DNA of 64,000 nt from Mycoplasma sp. Bg2. GTDB lineage: Bacteria > Bacillota_I > Bacilli_A > Mycoplasmatales > Hepatoplasmataceae. The translations under genes and the position numbers were made by a program. Below, one piece after another: positions 53,216-64,000 of this stretch. The notes under the pieces were generated by a model. That model saw nothing but the letters and a program-made list of their open reading frames with translations. It made no database searches and was not told the origin of the DNA. The stretch is taken from NCBI GenBank assembly GCA_001641225.1, contig LSMY01000002.1:124001-188000 (forward strand). Reading direction: 5' to 3'. Position 1 is the first letter of the stretch. Each line of letters starts with the position of its first letter.

Positions 53216-53776
53216 TTATTTCTCCTTTTTATTTTCAATAAAATCTTGAATTTGATTTAAAAAAACAAGAAAATTTTCTCTACTATTTTTGGTTGATCCA
53301 ATAGGTAAATCGGGAAAATTAGCAATAATTTTTTTAATATCTGCTTCTTTAAGATTAAATAAATCATTAATAGTTTTTATATTATTTTTTTTCATATAAT
53401 TAATAATTTTAATTTTAATTACCTTTATATCAACTAATTCAAATTCTAATAAATCTTTTTTTTCAGCAATATTTTTTAATTCTAAAAATGTTTTTTCAAA
53501 ATCAATTTCGTTGTGCTTATTTTTGCAAAAATTAATAGATGAATTTTCAATTTTAGTAGAACTAAAATTTTCATTTTGCTCTTCATTAAATATTTTAACT
53601 TTCTTTTTAGTTTTAGATATTGCAATTATTGTTGCTAAGATACAAATTATAATGGCAAGAAAAACAGTAATTAACAATAAAATAATTAATCACTCAGGAA
53701 TTGTGGTGGAATTATTTCCGGCTGGTTCATTAAAATTTTTTACAAAAAAACTATTTATTAATTCCATTAACTTCAT
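53216..53776 (-). CDS. Membrane-anchored relative of the L21 C-terminal domain
   Basis: 186 residues. An N-terminal extracellular stretch of about 25 residues is followed by one membrane helix (about 29-51) and a linker rich in Asn and Lys. The C-terminal 90 residues, LLEFELVDIKVIKIKIINYM then KKNNIKTINDLFNL and FLVFLNQIQDFIE, align without gaps over most of their length with the tail of L21 (49777-50067). In L21 the hairpin reads IKGIG; here it is IKVIK, so the glycine of the classical motif is lost. The ATG at 53776 has AAGGAG close upstream; a second in-frame ATG at 53767 is possible. Function unknown. Confidence 0.65.
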
Positions 53777-53803
53777 TAATCTCCTTGATTTTCATTAGTA
53801 AAA

Positions 53804-54223
53804 TTATACTATCATTAAATAATCTTGTAAGATTATATAAGCAGCAGCAACGTCCTTTAATTTTTTTATTTTTTGAGGATCCTTAATTGAAATTTTCAGC
53901 ATTTCAATTCCTCTTTTAGTACTAAAATCTTCATTAAAATATTTAATTTTAATTTTATGGTCAACATTATCATTTAATAATTTATAAAAATTTTCAACAC
54001 GATAAGTTGATTCAGATTTATCGCCATCTGTTCTTAAGGGATAGCCGAGTAAAATTAATGTAATTTGATATTCATTAATGATTAGTTGTAATTTAGTTAA
54101 AAGCTGAAGATAATCTTCACGAGTAAAAAGAAAATTTTCCAATGGAATTGGAATAGTATTTGTTTCATCTGAAATACAAATTCCACATGATTGAATTCCT
54201 AAATCTAAACTTAAAATTCTCAT
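53804..54223 (-). CDS. ruvX: Putative pre-16S rRNA nuclease (YqgF/RuvX family)
   Basis: 139 residues with an RNase H-like fold: [16 protein letters not shown] (Asp6 in the first catalytic strand), a LILLGYPLRTDGDKSEST block, and DVAAAYIILQDYL near the end. It follows alaS with a 13-bp overlap, the usual alaS-yqgF pairing. Confidence 0.9.
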   Translation of the reverse strand: MRILSLDLGIQSCGICISDETNTIPIPLENFLFTREDYLQLLTKLQLIINEYQITLILLGYPLRTDGDKSESTYRVENFYKLLNDNVDHKIKIKYFNEDFSTKRGIEMLKISIKDPQKIKKLKDVAAAYIILQDYLMIV

Positions 54224-56883
54224 TTTTTTAATTCCTGATCCACTTTATCATTTAAAGCTATTTTCCCACCGAAAATAAATAATTGTTTTTTTCCATTACC
54301 TCTTAAACCAACAGTGCTTACGATTTTATTTATTTTTTTCTCAAATTGAGAATTAATTAAATCAGGAGAAAGTACAAAAGCAATAGACATTTTTTCTTCA
54401 TCTAATGTTTTAATAATTAAAATTTTATTTGCAAAATTATTAATTAATCTTAGCCCCATTTTTGCAATATCCATAGCTCTAAAATTTGTTAATATTAATA
54501 GACTTGTATTTTTGTTATTATTCAATTCTTTTTCAACTAATTTAAGAATATGATTATTCATGACTTGGCTAACTTTATCAAGTTCATAGCTTTCTTTTTT
54601 TATTAAAGCATTAAACTCTGCTTTTCAATTTACATCAGAATAATTTAAATTATTAATTTCAGCAATTAATTTATTAACTTCATCAAAATTAAGAATGTTA
54701 AATTTTTCATCTTTTTTGTTTAGGTCAATCATTCTTGCAACTAATTTTTCAGAAGCTTTTTTAGCATAAGCGCAATTCATTTCTTTTATTTTAGCTTCAA
54801 CATTTTCTTTTCCAGATGTTCCTTCAATTCTAAAAGTACCAACACCTTTCTTTTCAAATAAAGTTAATTTTATTATTTCAATGTCTTTGGTATTTTTAAC
54901 ATGAGTTCCACCACAAAGATCAATTACTTCATCATTTAATTTAACAACCCTAACAATGTTTTTATATTTATTTTCAGCAAGAAATTTTGCTCCGCTTCTT
55001 TTAGCTTCTTCCATAGGCATTTCTTTAATTACTGAATCTGTTGCATTATTAACTCATCTATTTGCAAGAGCTTCTGCTTCTACTAATTGTTCTGCAGTAA
55101 TTGTTTCTTGATATAAGAAATCAAATCTTCAGAATTTATTTGTTACTTTTGAACCTGCTTGAGGAAGGTCTTGATGTAAAATTTTTTCTAAAGCAGCAAA
55201 AATTAAATGAGTAGCTGAATGATTTTTTGCAGAATCACTTCGATATTTTTTCTCTACAATTAATTCCGCTTCATCACCAATTTTAAGTTTATTATTATCA
55301 AGTTCATGAATAAAAACACCATTTCCATTTTTAACAACAGAAAGAATATTGCTAGATCCAACTTTACCATGATCAAACTCTTGACCACCGGAAGTTGCAT
55401 AAAATGGTGTTTTATCAAAAGCAAAATAATATCCTTCTTTTGCAATTACTTTTGCTTTTGCTTCTAGTTCTTGATAACCAACAAAATTTGTAGGTTTAAC
55501 ATTACTAAATAATTCATTTTGTTCATTCATAGCAATTGTTTTTTTGGAATTAATTTTTGTTTTAGCTTTAAATTCAGAAAACAATTGATCAATTTTAGCT
55601 TTATTTAGTTTGATTTTTTGTACTTCTGCTAATTCATAAACCATTTCTAATGGTAATCCATATGTTTCAAATAAAGTAAAGGCTTGTTTTTCAGTTAAGG
55701 TTCCTGTTTCACTAATAAAGATGTCAAATTGTTTAATTGAATCTTTTAATGTTATTTTAAAAACTTCTTCTTCATGTTTAATAATATCAACAATTTTGTT
55801 TAGATTTTCATTAACATTTGGGTAAACATTTTCAAACCCTTTTGCAATAATTGGTGGTAGGAGATAAAGAAAATTTTCTTGAATATTTAATTTATGAGCA
55901 TTAAGAACAGCTTGTCTTAATAATTTTCTTAGCACATATCCTCTTCCATTTGGTCCAGGCAGTGCTCCATCAGCAAGAGCCATTGTTAAAGTTCTAGAAA
56001 AATCAGCAATTTTTTTAAAACTAACATTAATTTCAAATTGTTTTATATTAGTTTGTTTTAATTTAGATGGTATATAGTCTCATTGATAATTACAACTTGA
56101 TAATTTTTGAATTTGTATAATAATATCAGCAAATAAATCAGTTTCAAAATTAGTTGGTTTATCTTGCAAACAAGCTGCAATTCTTTCTAATCCCGCTCCA
56201 GTATCAATGTTTTTTTGTGGAAGTTCAGTGTAATTGCCAGCACCGTCATTATTAAATTGAGAAAAAACTATATTTCAAATTTCCACATAACGATCATTTT
56301 CTAAATCTTTTGCTAAACATTCACTTGCTGCTCGAGGATCATATTTTTCTCCTTTATCAAAGAAAATTTCAGTACTTGGACCAGATGGACCTTTACCCAT
56401 ATCCCAAAAATTACTTTTCTTGTCCATTTTAAAAATACGATCTTCTGCTACTCCAAGATCACTTCAAAAAAGATAAGCCTCTTTATCTTCATTAAAAATA
56501 GTTACATAAAGTAATTCCTTTGGAATTCCATAATATTTTTCATTAGTTAAAATATCTCAAGCAAAATAAATGGCTTCTTTTTTAAAATAGTCACCAATAG
56601 AAAAATTACCAAGCATTTCAAAAAATGTATGATGTCTTGTTGTAACCCCAACATTATCAATATCCCCTGTTCTAATTGCCTTTTGAATATTGACTAATTT
56701 TTTAGCAGGTGGTTCTTCGATTTGTTCAAAATATTTTTTTAAGGTTGCAATTCCAGAATTTATTCAAAGTAATGAATCATCATCATAAGGAATTAATGAA
56801 CTAGAAGGAATTACATAGTGATCCTTGCTTATAAAATAATCTAATCATATTTTTCTAATTTCTAAGGAAGTTAATTTTTTCAT
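54211..56883 (-). CDS. alaS: Alanyl-tRNA synthetase
   Basis: 890 residues. The catalytic domain has [19 protein letters not shown] (motif 2 region) and the acceptor-binding helices after [13 protein letters not shown]. The editing domain carries the zinc-binding HSATH motif ([15 protein letters not shown]) and the CGGTH motif ([11 protein letters not shown]). The C-Ala domain with glycine-rich GLRGNGKK is at the end. A TGA at 54220-54222 is a Trp codon; the real stop is TAA at 54211-54213. Confidence 0.95.
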
Positions 56884-56917
56884 AATATATTAATTATAAT
56901 TAATTAGAGAAATAATC

Positions 56918-57952
56918 ATGGAAAAAATAGCAATTATTGCTGAATACAACCCTTTTCATAAAGGACATAGGCATCAAATCGAAGAAATTAGAAAAAACCA
57001 CCCTAATGTGGCTCTAATTGCTATTATGAGTGGAAATGCTGTTCAGCGTGGTGAATTTGCAATTACTGATAAATTTACAAGAACAGAAACAGCCTTAAAG
57101 CAAGGAATTGATGTTGTTGTAGAACTTCCAGTTTATTATAGTGTAAATGGAGCAAATGAATTTGCAATGGGTGCACTCGAAATTATAAATTATTTTAAAA
57201 TTTCTACTATTTGTTTTGGAAGTGAAAGTAATAATAAGCAATTTTTAGAAACTGCATCAGATAAAGTAAATGCTAATTTAATAGAATTAAAAAAACTAGT
57301 AAAAAAAACAAATTCATATCCAAAAAGTATTGAACAATTAATCGGGAAAAAATTAGCAGCAAATGATATTCTTGCCCTTTGTTATCTTAAAGAAATTAAA
57401 TTAGCTAATTATAAAATTAATTATTTATTAATAAAAAGAAATAATGATCAATATCAAACTGCTTCCAAAATAAGAAATGAAATTACCCAAGGGAAAAAAG
57501 TTGATGATAATTTAACAAAAATTAATAACCCCATTATTATGGATGATTATAGTGATCTAATAATTGGAAAAATAATTTCTACAAAAACAGATGATCCAAC
57601 TATAAAATACTTACAAAATATAATCAAAAATAATAATATTACCAAATTTAGTACTTTAGTTAATGAAGCAGCAAATAATTCATTAACTCAAGCAACGATA
57701 AGAAGAAAAATTTTAAGATGAACATTAGAAATTAGTAATACTTCTTATCTTGTTCCAAGAATTCTTGGAGTTACAAAAAAAGGCCAAACGATTCTAAAAG
57801 AATGAAAAAAAGAAGGGCTCTCTTTTAATACAAAAATTTCCAAACATTACCAAAATGAAATTAATCTTGCTAATTTTATAGAATTAAAGCACCAAGGAAC
57901 AAAACAAAAAGAATTATCCAGTTTAATAATTAAAGAAAAAGATGAGTTTTAA
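56918..57952 (+). CDS. tmcAL: tRNA(Met) cytidine acetate ligase
   Basis: 344 residues. The nucleotidylyltransferase HIGH-like motif IIAEYNPFHKGH (about 5-16), the MSGNAVQRGEFAI block and VELPVYYSVNGANEFAMGAL are those of TmcAL (YlbM), which makes ac4C34 in elongator tRNA-Met from acetate and ATP. Divergent from alaS with a 34-bp gap. The stop overlaps the convergent HAD gene by 4 bp. Confidence 0.88.
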
Positions 57953-58794
57953 TATTCATCTTTTTGTTCCATTTTATAAACAGAATTTATTGCTTTAGCA
58001 ACCCCAGATTTTTTTGCATGTATTGTTTCAAATTTTGCATATTTCTTAACTTCTGGACTTGCATTAGACATTACTATGGGAATTCCAACCACTTTAAACA
58101 TTTCAACATCATTACCACTATCCCCTATGGCAACGCATTGTCCTAAATCTAAATCTAAATCTTCTGCTAATATTTTTAAACCACTGGCTTTAGAAATATT
58201 TTTTTCATTAATTTCAATAAATCTTCCTGGTCCAGATAATACTATTTCTAACTCAGGAAATTGGTTTCTTAAGTCATTTGTTATTTGTTCTATTTTTTTT
58301 AATGAAAATGTTTGGGGAATAATTCCCATTTTTCTACGAGTTCCTTCAATGGACAAATCTAAAAGTGAATAATCTACAACTTCATGTCCATATTTTTTAA
58401 GTACATATCCTAGTAATTTATATTTAACATGTCCATAATATTTAGGATCTTGAGAGAACTTAATTAAAAAGTTATTTTTTTTACCATATTCAATAATTTT
58501 ATTTGTTAAAAGAGGGTCAATTTCTTTTTCTCATATTTTTTTAGGTTCTTCACCTACTTTATCAATTGAGGCGGCATTATTTGAAATCAAATAATCTCCA
58601 TATTCATTAAAACGGAGTTGCTTCTGAACTTTAATTGCATCATTATAAGATCTTCCTGATGCAATTACAACATAAATTCCTTGTTTTTGAGCAGTTTTAA
58701 TTACTAGTGTATTTTCCAAAGAAATTGTTAAATTTTTTGATCTATATGGAATTAAAGTATTGTCAATATCAATAAAAATAGCTTGTGGTTTCAT
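57949..58794 (-). CDS. Cof-type HAD-superfamily phosphatase
   Basis: 281 residues. HAD motif I FIDIDNTLIPY (about 7-17; the second Asp is Asp11), motif II ASGRS, motif III Lys near KASGLK, motif IV VAIGDSGNDVEMF. The Cof/type IIB cap lies between motifs II and III. Members dephosphorylate sugar phosphates, nucleotides or cofactors; substrate not predictable. Its ATG overlaps the preceding stop by one base. Confidence 0.88.
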
Positions 58795-59738
58795 TATATT
58801 CTTTCCTTTATTTCTTCAAAACTAAGTTTAGTTCCTATCATTAAATTATTTTTTAAATTTTTAACAAGGTAACTTTTTTTCAAATGTTTAATGTTATTAG
58901 GCACTTCACCCTTAAATGTAGGTAAATAAACTCCGCCATTAATTAAAATACAAAGTACAGGACATTCAGTTTTTCTACTGATTTCATTAATATACTTAAT
59001 TAAATCATGAGCATTCTTATTTGGTTTTGTAATAATTTCAATTCTTTCATCAAGAAAGTCATCTAAAATATCTTTAGTATTTTTATCTATTGATTTTCTA
59101 GAAATTGATTTATGTTCTCCTCCAAAATCTAAAAGTTCATCTTCAAATTGATCAAAAATAATAATATCTATTTGATGTTCTTTATTATATGTAAGAAGAA
59201 CTGTATTATTTATTTCTAAATATTTATTTTTAAGTAAAAATAAAAAACTATTTGTAACAATAAAGCATTTAGCTGGTTTATTACGATTTGTTATGATGAT
59301 AATTCATTTCAAAAATTCATTAAAAAATATTACTAAAATTAAGTTTAAAAATAATGGAAAAATAAATCCTCCAGCCCAATTTGAAGTTTCATCTTCAAAC
59401 CCACCATTTAAGGTATTATTTGCTAAATTAATTAATCCTCATTGAATTAAAGCAAATATAGTTGCAATAATAAAAACTATTAATCCAAAAATAATTATTT
59501 TTTTGGAATTATCATTTTCAATTAAAAAAATAAAAAAAGCTATTAATAAATTAATTGCTAAAAAAAGGCATAGAAATAGAATTCCTTCATTAAAATCATT
59601 ATTAAACTTAAACCCATCAAATGGATCATGCATAAATGGTGCTGCAATAAATAATGAAGTTGAAATTGCATAAAAAATAATTAAGCCAAATAATATATAT
59701 TCTACTCTTGGTAAATATTTAGACAATTTCTCCACCAC
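58794..59738 (-). CDS. Unknown four-helix membrane protein with cytoplasmic C-terminal domain
   Basis: 314 residues, GTG start at 59738 (a second GTG follows it). Four membrane helices (about 13-33, 50-70, 77-98, 115-138) are followed by a soluble domain rich in Ile and Asp (CFIVTNSFLFLLKNKYLEIN, then VLLTYNKEHQIDIIIFDQFE split over about 40 residues). The last third, ISRKTECPVLCILINGGVYL, resembles a nuclease-related (NERD-like) or restriction-type core only loosely. It overlaps the end of mnmA by 20 bp and the HAD start by one base. Function not recognised. Confidence 0.6.
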
Positions 59739-61041
59739 CTAAACAAATACTTTTTTTATAAATAACAAGTTCTTGACCAGGCGTTGCTGCTCTTATTTTT
59801 GAATTTATTTTTAATGTAATTTCTTTTCCATTAAATGAAATTACTTTTGCTTTGTATTTAACTTCTGAATGTCTTGGTTTAATTTCTACTGATCCTTTAA
59901 TTCATTCTTCTGGAACAAGTAAATTAAAGTTGTTTGCAGAAACTTCATCTGTAAAAAGTAAATCATTACTTTTACCTGCAGAAACATATAAAATATTTTT
60001 TTTAATATCCTTTTTAGAAACAAAATATGGTTCTTCAAAGCCACCAAGATTAAGTCCTTTTCTTTGCCCAATGGTATAAAATAAAACACCATCATGTTTT
60101 CCAACAACTTCATTTGTTTTTTCATCAATTATTTTCCCAGGATTTTTGTCAAGATAATTTTGAATAAATTTTGGAAAATTTCTTTCTCCAATAAAACATA
60201 TACCAGTAGAATCTTTTTTGGTAGCAACAGCCAGTTTTTCTTCTTTAGCTATTTCTCTTACATCCACTTTAGTAAGTTCTCCAAGTGGAAAATAAATTTT
60301 AGTTAAATATTCTTTTTTAATTTGTGCTAAAAAATAAGTTTGATCTTTTAAATAATCTACTGCTTCTCCAAGATATTTTTGGTCTTCATGTTCTACAATT
60401 CTTGCATAATGTCCCATTGCAATATAATCAAATTTTTGTTCTTTAAGTACATATTCAATAAATTTATCAAATTTAATAAAGCGATTACAAAACACATCAG
60501 GATTTGGAGTAAGCCCTAATTTTATATCTTTTAAAAATTTAGTAAAAACTAAATCTCAGTATTCTTTAATAAAATCAACCCGATGCAGTTTTATTCCTAA
60601 TTGAGCTGCAACTAGTTTTGCATCATTATAATCTTGTTCTTGACTACAAATTTCATCTATAGTAAAGAAATTATTAAATTCCAAATTAATTGATGAATCT
60701 CAATTACGCATAAAAAATGCTTCAACATCATAACCTTGTTGCTTCATAAGAAAGGCAGAAACAGCAGAGTCAACTCCGCCTGATAACCCTAAAGCAATTT
60801 TTGCGCCGGGTTCTGGAATAAAAGTATTTTTAACAAATTCTTCTTTTCTTCTTGTGGTTATAATTGTAGAAAATAATCTTTTCATATCAATTACGATTGA
60901 TCCTCCCTTGGGATTGAAAACCAAAATTAATAGAACTATCAAGGAAACAATTGTAATAATATATCCTCAATCTCATATAAAGAGCATAACAAAAGCAATT
61001 GCAAGTAATAAACCAGTTAAGTATCATTTAATTTTGTTCAT
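59719..61041 (-). CDS. mnmA: tRNA-specific 2-thiouridylase MnmA with N-terminal membrane extension
   Basis: 440 residues from ATG 61041, which overlaps the end of gatB by 14 bp. Residues 1-45 form two hydrophobic helices and 46-80 a basic linker. MnmA proper starts near residue 82 with [16 protein letters not shown] (PP-loop). Active-site cysteines lie in [12 protein letters not shown] and [12 protein letters not shown]. It makes s2U34 in Lys, Glu and Gln tRNAs. An internal ATG at 60885, with GGGAGG 16 bp upstream, could give a form without the helices. No stop or frame change separates the two parts. Confidence 0.9.
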
Positions 61042-62464
61042 TTTGTTTATCTTTAATAAATTGTACAATTAATTCATTTGCATTTTTAGGATTTATTTTT
61101 CCTTTTGCTTGTTTCATTAATTGCCCCATAATGAATTTGTTAACCCGTTCTGGTCTTGAAACTAATTCAATAATTAAATTATCATTTCCTGCAAATATTT
61201 TTTCAACTAATTCTAATGTTTTAACACTATCAAACATTTCTTTTTCTGAATGTAATTTTATTTCTGGAGAAATATCTTTATCTAGCAATGATGATTTTAT
61301 TAAACCATTTGCTTCTGATTTAGTTATTTTATTTTCTCCAAGCAATTCAAGAATTTTTTCTAAATCATTTGCATTTACATTATATGTATCTTGATTTAGC
61401 TCATTTAAAACTCCAAATAATGTTGAAGTAATAAAGTTTATTACTTGTTTTTTATCTTTTTTACCAATAAGATTAATAAAGAAATTAGTTATCTCTTTTG
61501 ATTCTAAAAGTAAATCAAGTATTTTCATATCTACTATTTGGTTATAGTCTTTATAAAAATCTGCAACTAACATAATTTTATAAGAGTTAAAAAGTGCTAA
61601 TGTTGCTTCATCCAATTTAATTGGATTAATATTTTGTTCAGGGAAATGGTTATATTCTAATCTAGTTTGTTTAAACCGCATTGTGATATTTTTATCTTCA
61701 TTTTCATCATATCTTTTGGTAACCATATATCTTTTTTCATTATTTTCAAGTAAGGAAATTTGATGTTCAATTTCTCATTCAAGCGCTTTTTTAATATTAG
61801 CAAAGGAATTTAAGTTTTTAATTTCTATTCTAGGTCCAAGTTCATCTTGTTCATTTTTTCTAATAGAAACATTGACATCAATTCGTAAAGAACCATCAAA
61901 TAATTTTCCATCAGTAATTTCTAATTGCATTAATTGAAATCTCAATTGTTTTACATATAAAACTACTTCTTCCATTGTTTCAAATTCTTCATGATTAGAA
62001 ACAATTTCAATCAAAGCTACTCCGGCACGATTAAAATCTAAAAAAGTTTCCCCGTTTATTTTTGTTTGCTTTGCAGTGTCTTCTTCCATATGAATATTAG
62101 TTATTTTAATATCTTTTGTTGAGCCATCTGCCTTTGTAATTGTAAAAATTCCGTCTTTTCCAATGGGTTCATAAAATTGTGAAATTTGATATCCTTTTGG
62201 TAAATCAGGATAGAAATAATTTTTACGATCAAATAGAATAACATCAGCAATTGTCATGTGCAGTGCTTTTGCAAGCCGATAAGCAAAATTAACCATTTGT
62301 TTATTTGGCAACGGTTTCATTCCTGGATGAGCTAAATCAATTGGGTTAACATCTGTATTTGGTGTGTCTGTTGTTGATACTTTTGCTGGTGAAAATGCTT
62401 TAGATTTTGTAAGTAGTTCGACATGAATTTCCACTCCAAAGGTTGCTATATAATTATTTTTCAT
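61028..62464 (-). CDS. gatB: Asp/Glu-tRNA amidotransferase subunit B
   Basis: 478 residues from ATG 62464 (GGAGATGG upstream). The catalytic cradle has FGVEIHVELLTKSKAFS, RKNYFYPDLPKGYQISQF and HMEEDTAKQ. The C-terminal YqeY-like tail ends with GKINPKNANELIVQFIKD. GatB binds the mischarged tRNA and activates Glu or Asp. Part of a gatCAB operon with overlapping ends; mnmA follows with overlap. Confidence 0.95.
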
Positions 62465-63809
62465 TTTCCATCTCCAAAATTTTTGCAAATTGTAATAGTG
62501 TTAAATCATCAAATGGTTTTGCTGCAATCCCAATACTCGTTGGGTGATAATGGTCTTTATTTGTAGGAAGATTTAATGAAGGCGAACCGTTTGCATTAAA
62601 TAAAACATAAAAATCATGAATAATTGATCCAAAATCTTCATTGATGTATTGATCAATTGTTGGTGAAAGAGTCTCTGTTGCAGGATGAATTAAAACATCA
62701 ACTTGGTTAAAGACTTTTTTTAGTTCTTGAATAATTAGTGTTCTTCCCCGCATTGACTGAATATACATATGTCCTTGATTTGCAATTGCTTCTTGGCCAA
62801 AAAGAAATCTTCTTTTTACTTCATAATCAAATCCGGCTGTTCTTGCACTTCTGACTTTTTCATTAAAAGTTCCATCTTTTCCTAAAAAAGAACCATAAAG
62901 AAAGCCGGTAAAGGCTGCAGTAGCAGAAAAACCTTCAATTGATGAAATTGTTCGATAAACTGGAATAATAATTTTTAAAGCATTTAAATTCATATCAAGT
63001 TCGACAAGTTCGTGCCCTTTGTCTTCTGCTTTTTTAAGCATTGCTAAATAATTAGCTTTAATTTGTTCATCATGAATTTCACCTTCTAGTTGTGGAATAA
63101 ATCCAACTTTGAATTTACGATCAGTTTCTAGTTCTTCTGAATAAGCAGTAGGTGGAATATCAATTGATGAAAAATCTTTTTCATCATAACCTTGAAGAAC
63201 TTCTAAAATTAGTGCTGCTTCTTCGATTGTGTTAGTAAATCAAGAAACAGTATCTCAACTAGGGGCAAAATCATAAACTCCGTATCTTGAAACAAGACCC
63301 CATGTTGGTTTATAACCGATAAGTCCAAGTCAAGCAGCAGGTTTTCTTACTGAATCACCTGTATCTGTTCCAAGAGCAAAACCTAAACTATTTGTTGCCA
63401 TCATATAAGCAGAACCAGAGGATGATCCTCCAGTAATTGTTCCTATTCTAAAGGGATTATCAACAGGAAAGTAATTTGAAGTTTTTCCGGTTCCTCCCAT
63501 AGCAAATTCATCTAAATTTGTTTTTACAACAGGAATTGCTCCTTCTGCAATAAGTTTTTTAAAAATCGTACATGATTCAGGAGAAATATAGTCTTTTAAT
63601 ATTTTTGAAGCTGAGGTTGTTGGGTCATCTTCAACTGCCATATTGTCTTTTACAGCAAAAGGAATTCCAGCTAATTTACCAGTTGGACTAACATCATATT
63701 TTTCTCAGTCAATTACTTTAATGATTGGATGATCTTTAAGAGTATCTTTATATAACTTACTTACATATTCTTTTAAATCAAGGTTTTTTCAATCTTTAGT
63801 ATCTCACAT
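62454..63809 (-). CDS. gatA: Asp/Glu-tRNA amidotransferase subunit A
   Basis: 451 residues, amidase-signature family. Catalytic Lys in GIPFAVKDN, and the Ser-cisSer-Ser region GGSSSGSAYMMATNS with GTDTGDSVRKPAA. It releases ammonia from glutamine for GatB. Slightly shorter than usual in the C-terminal third. Its ATG shares a base with the gatC stop, and it overlaps gatB by 11 bp. Confidence 0.95.
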
Positions 63810-64000
63810 TATTTTTCCACCTTATCATTAAAAGAATCAAAGAAAAAATAATCTCCACAATGCTTTGGTGATCATTTTTTTAGATCTTTGGGATAATCTT
63901 CAGCAACATCTTCCCTTAATTTAGATGAATAAACTTCAAAAGGTCTTGAAGAAGGTTTTAGCCCCTCTAAATTCATGTTGTCAAGTTCGTCTAAAGCTTC
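63809..64000 (-). CDS. gatC: Asp/Glu-tRNA amidotransferase subunit C (partial)
   Basis: The last 63 residues of a small protein immediately upstream of gatA, cut by the window end. LEGLKPSSRPFEVYSSKLRED followed by a YFFFDSF end fits the C-terminal part of GatC, which wraps around GatA. The assignment rests mainly on position. Confidence 0.8.

Noticed and set aside
54220..54222. TGA as the alaS stop codon overlapping the ruvX ATG
   Set aside because: TGA encodes Trp here; the first true stop is TAA at 54211-54213.
1..64000. tRNA, rRNA or complete insertion sequences
   Set aside because: No cloverleaf-like, rRNA-like or intact transposase sequence was recognised by eye; a covariance scan would be needed to exclude a tRNA firmly.

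Overview
This window comes from a wall-less bacterium of the class Mollicutes, most likely the Spiroplasma/Entomoplasma/Mesoplasma/mycoides side of the class. The DNA is very A+T-rich. TGA is read as tryptophan throughout: most genes look broken under the standard code and become full length when TGA is Trp, for example the PP-loop enzymes, sigma factor, alanyl-tRNA synthetase and glycosidases. PTS sugar uptake, GatCAB, the dimeric dUTPase and the Prp-processed L27 fit the same group. The exact genus cannot be read from the sequence.

Layout. 1-1.6 kb: end of a nitroreductase-like gene, a zinc-finger-less DnaJ protein and dUTPase. 1.7-8.6 kb: a MupG-like (DUF871) protein, three tandem overlapping DAACS transporters, and a convergent MurQ-like SIS protein. 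8.65-14.8 kb: sugar cassette 1 on the plus strand, made of three unknown membrane-associated genes (here called A, B and C) followed by lactose/cellobiose-type IIB, IIA, phospho-beta-glucosidase and an oversized IIC. 14.8-19.5 kb: an unknown membrane protein, a Fic-like protein without the Fic motif, endonuclease IV, a DEAD-box helicase and a Nif3-like protein.

19.6-34.2 kb, minus strand: a large sugar island. Cassette 2 is phospho-beta-glucosidase, IIA, IIC, IIB, A, B, C. It is followed by another phospho-beta-glucosidase and then a mannoside operon of GH38 mannosidase, fructose-type IIBC, IIA and a ROK kinase. The island sits between rpoD-trmK on one side and nif3-helicase-nfo on the other, which are usually adjacent.

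34.2-43.4 kb: housekeeping block yebC, ybeY, dgkA, cdd, era, recO, glyS, dnaG, rpoD, trmK. 43.4-49.5 kb: DUF192, two NadE paralogs, a RibD/DHFR-like gene bracketed by 89-bp inverted repeats, a YfcC-type transporter, a thioredoxin, and rpmA-prp-rplU. L21 carries a KKPV-repeat linker and a helix-hairpin-helix tail. 50.8-64 kb: a membrane protein, greA, a decayed udk fragment, udk, a membrane-anchored relative of the L21 tail, ruvX, alaS, tmcAL, a HAD phosphatase, a membrane protein, mnmA with an apparent membrane anchor, and gatB, gatA and gatC (cut by the window end).

The main metabolic theme is uptake and phosphorolytic use of beta-glucosides and mannosides. The most unusual features are the twice-occurring A-B-C gene set tied to the cellobiose-type PTS and the long coiled-coil tails on all three PTS permeases here. 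They could belong to one uncharacterised membrane assembly, but that is inference.
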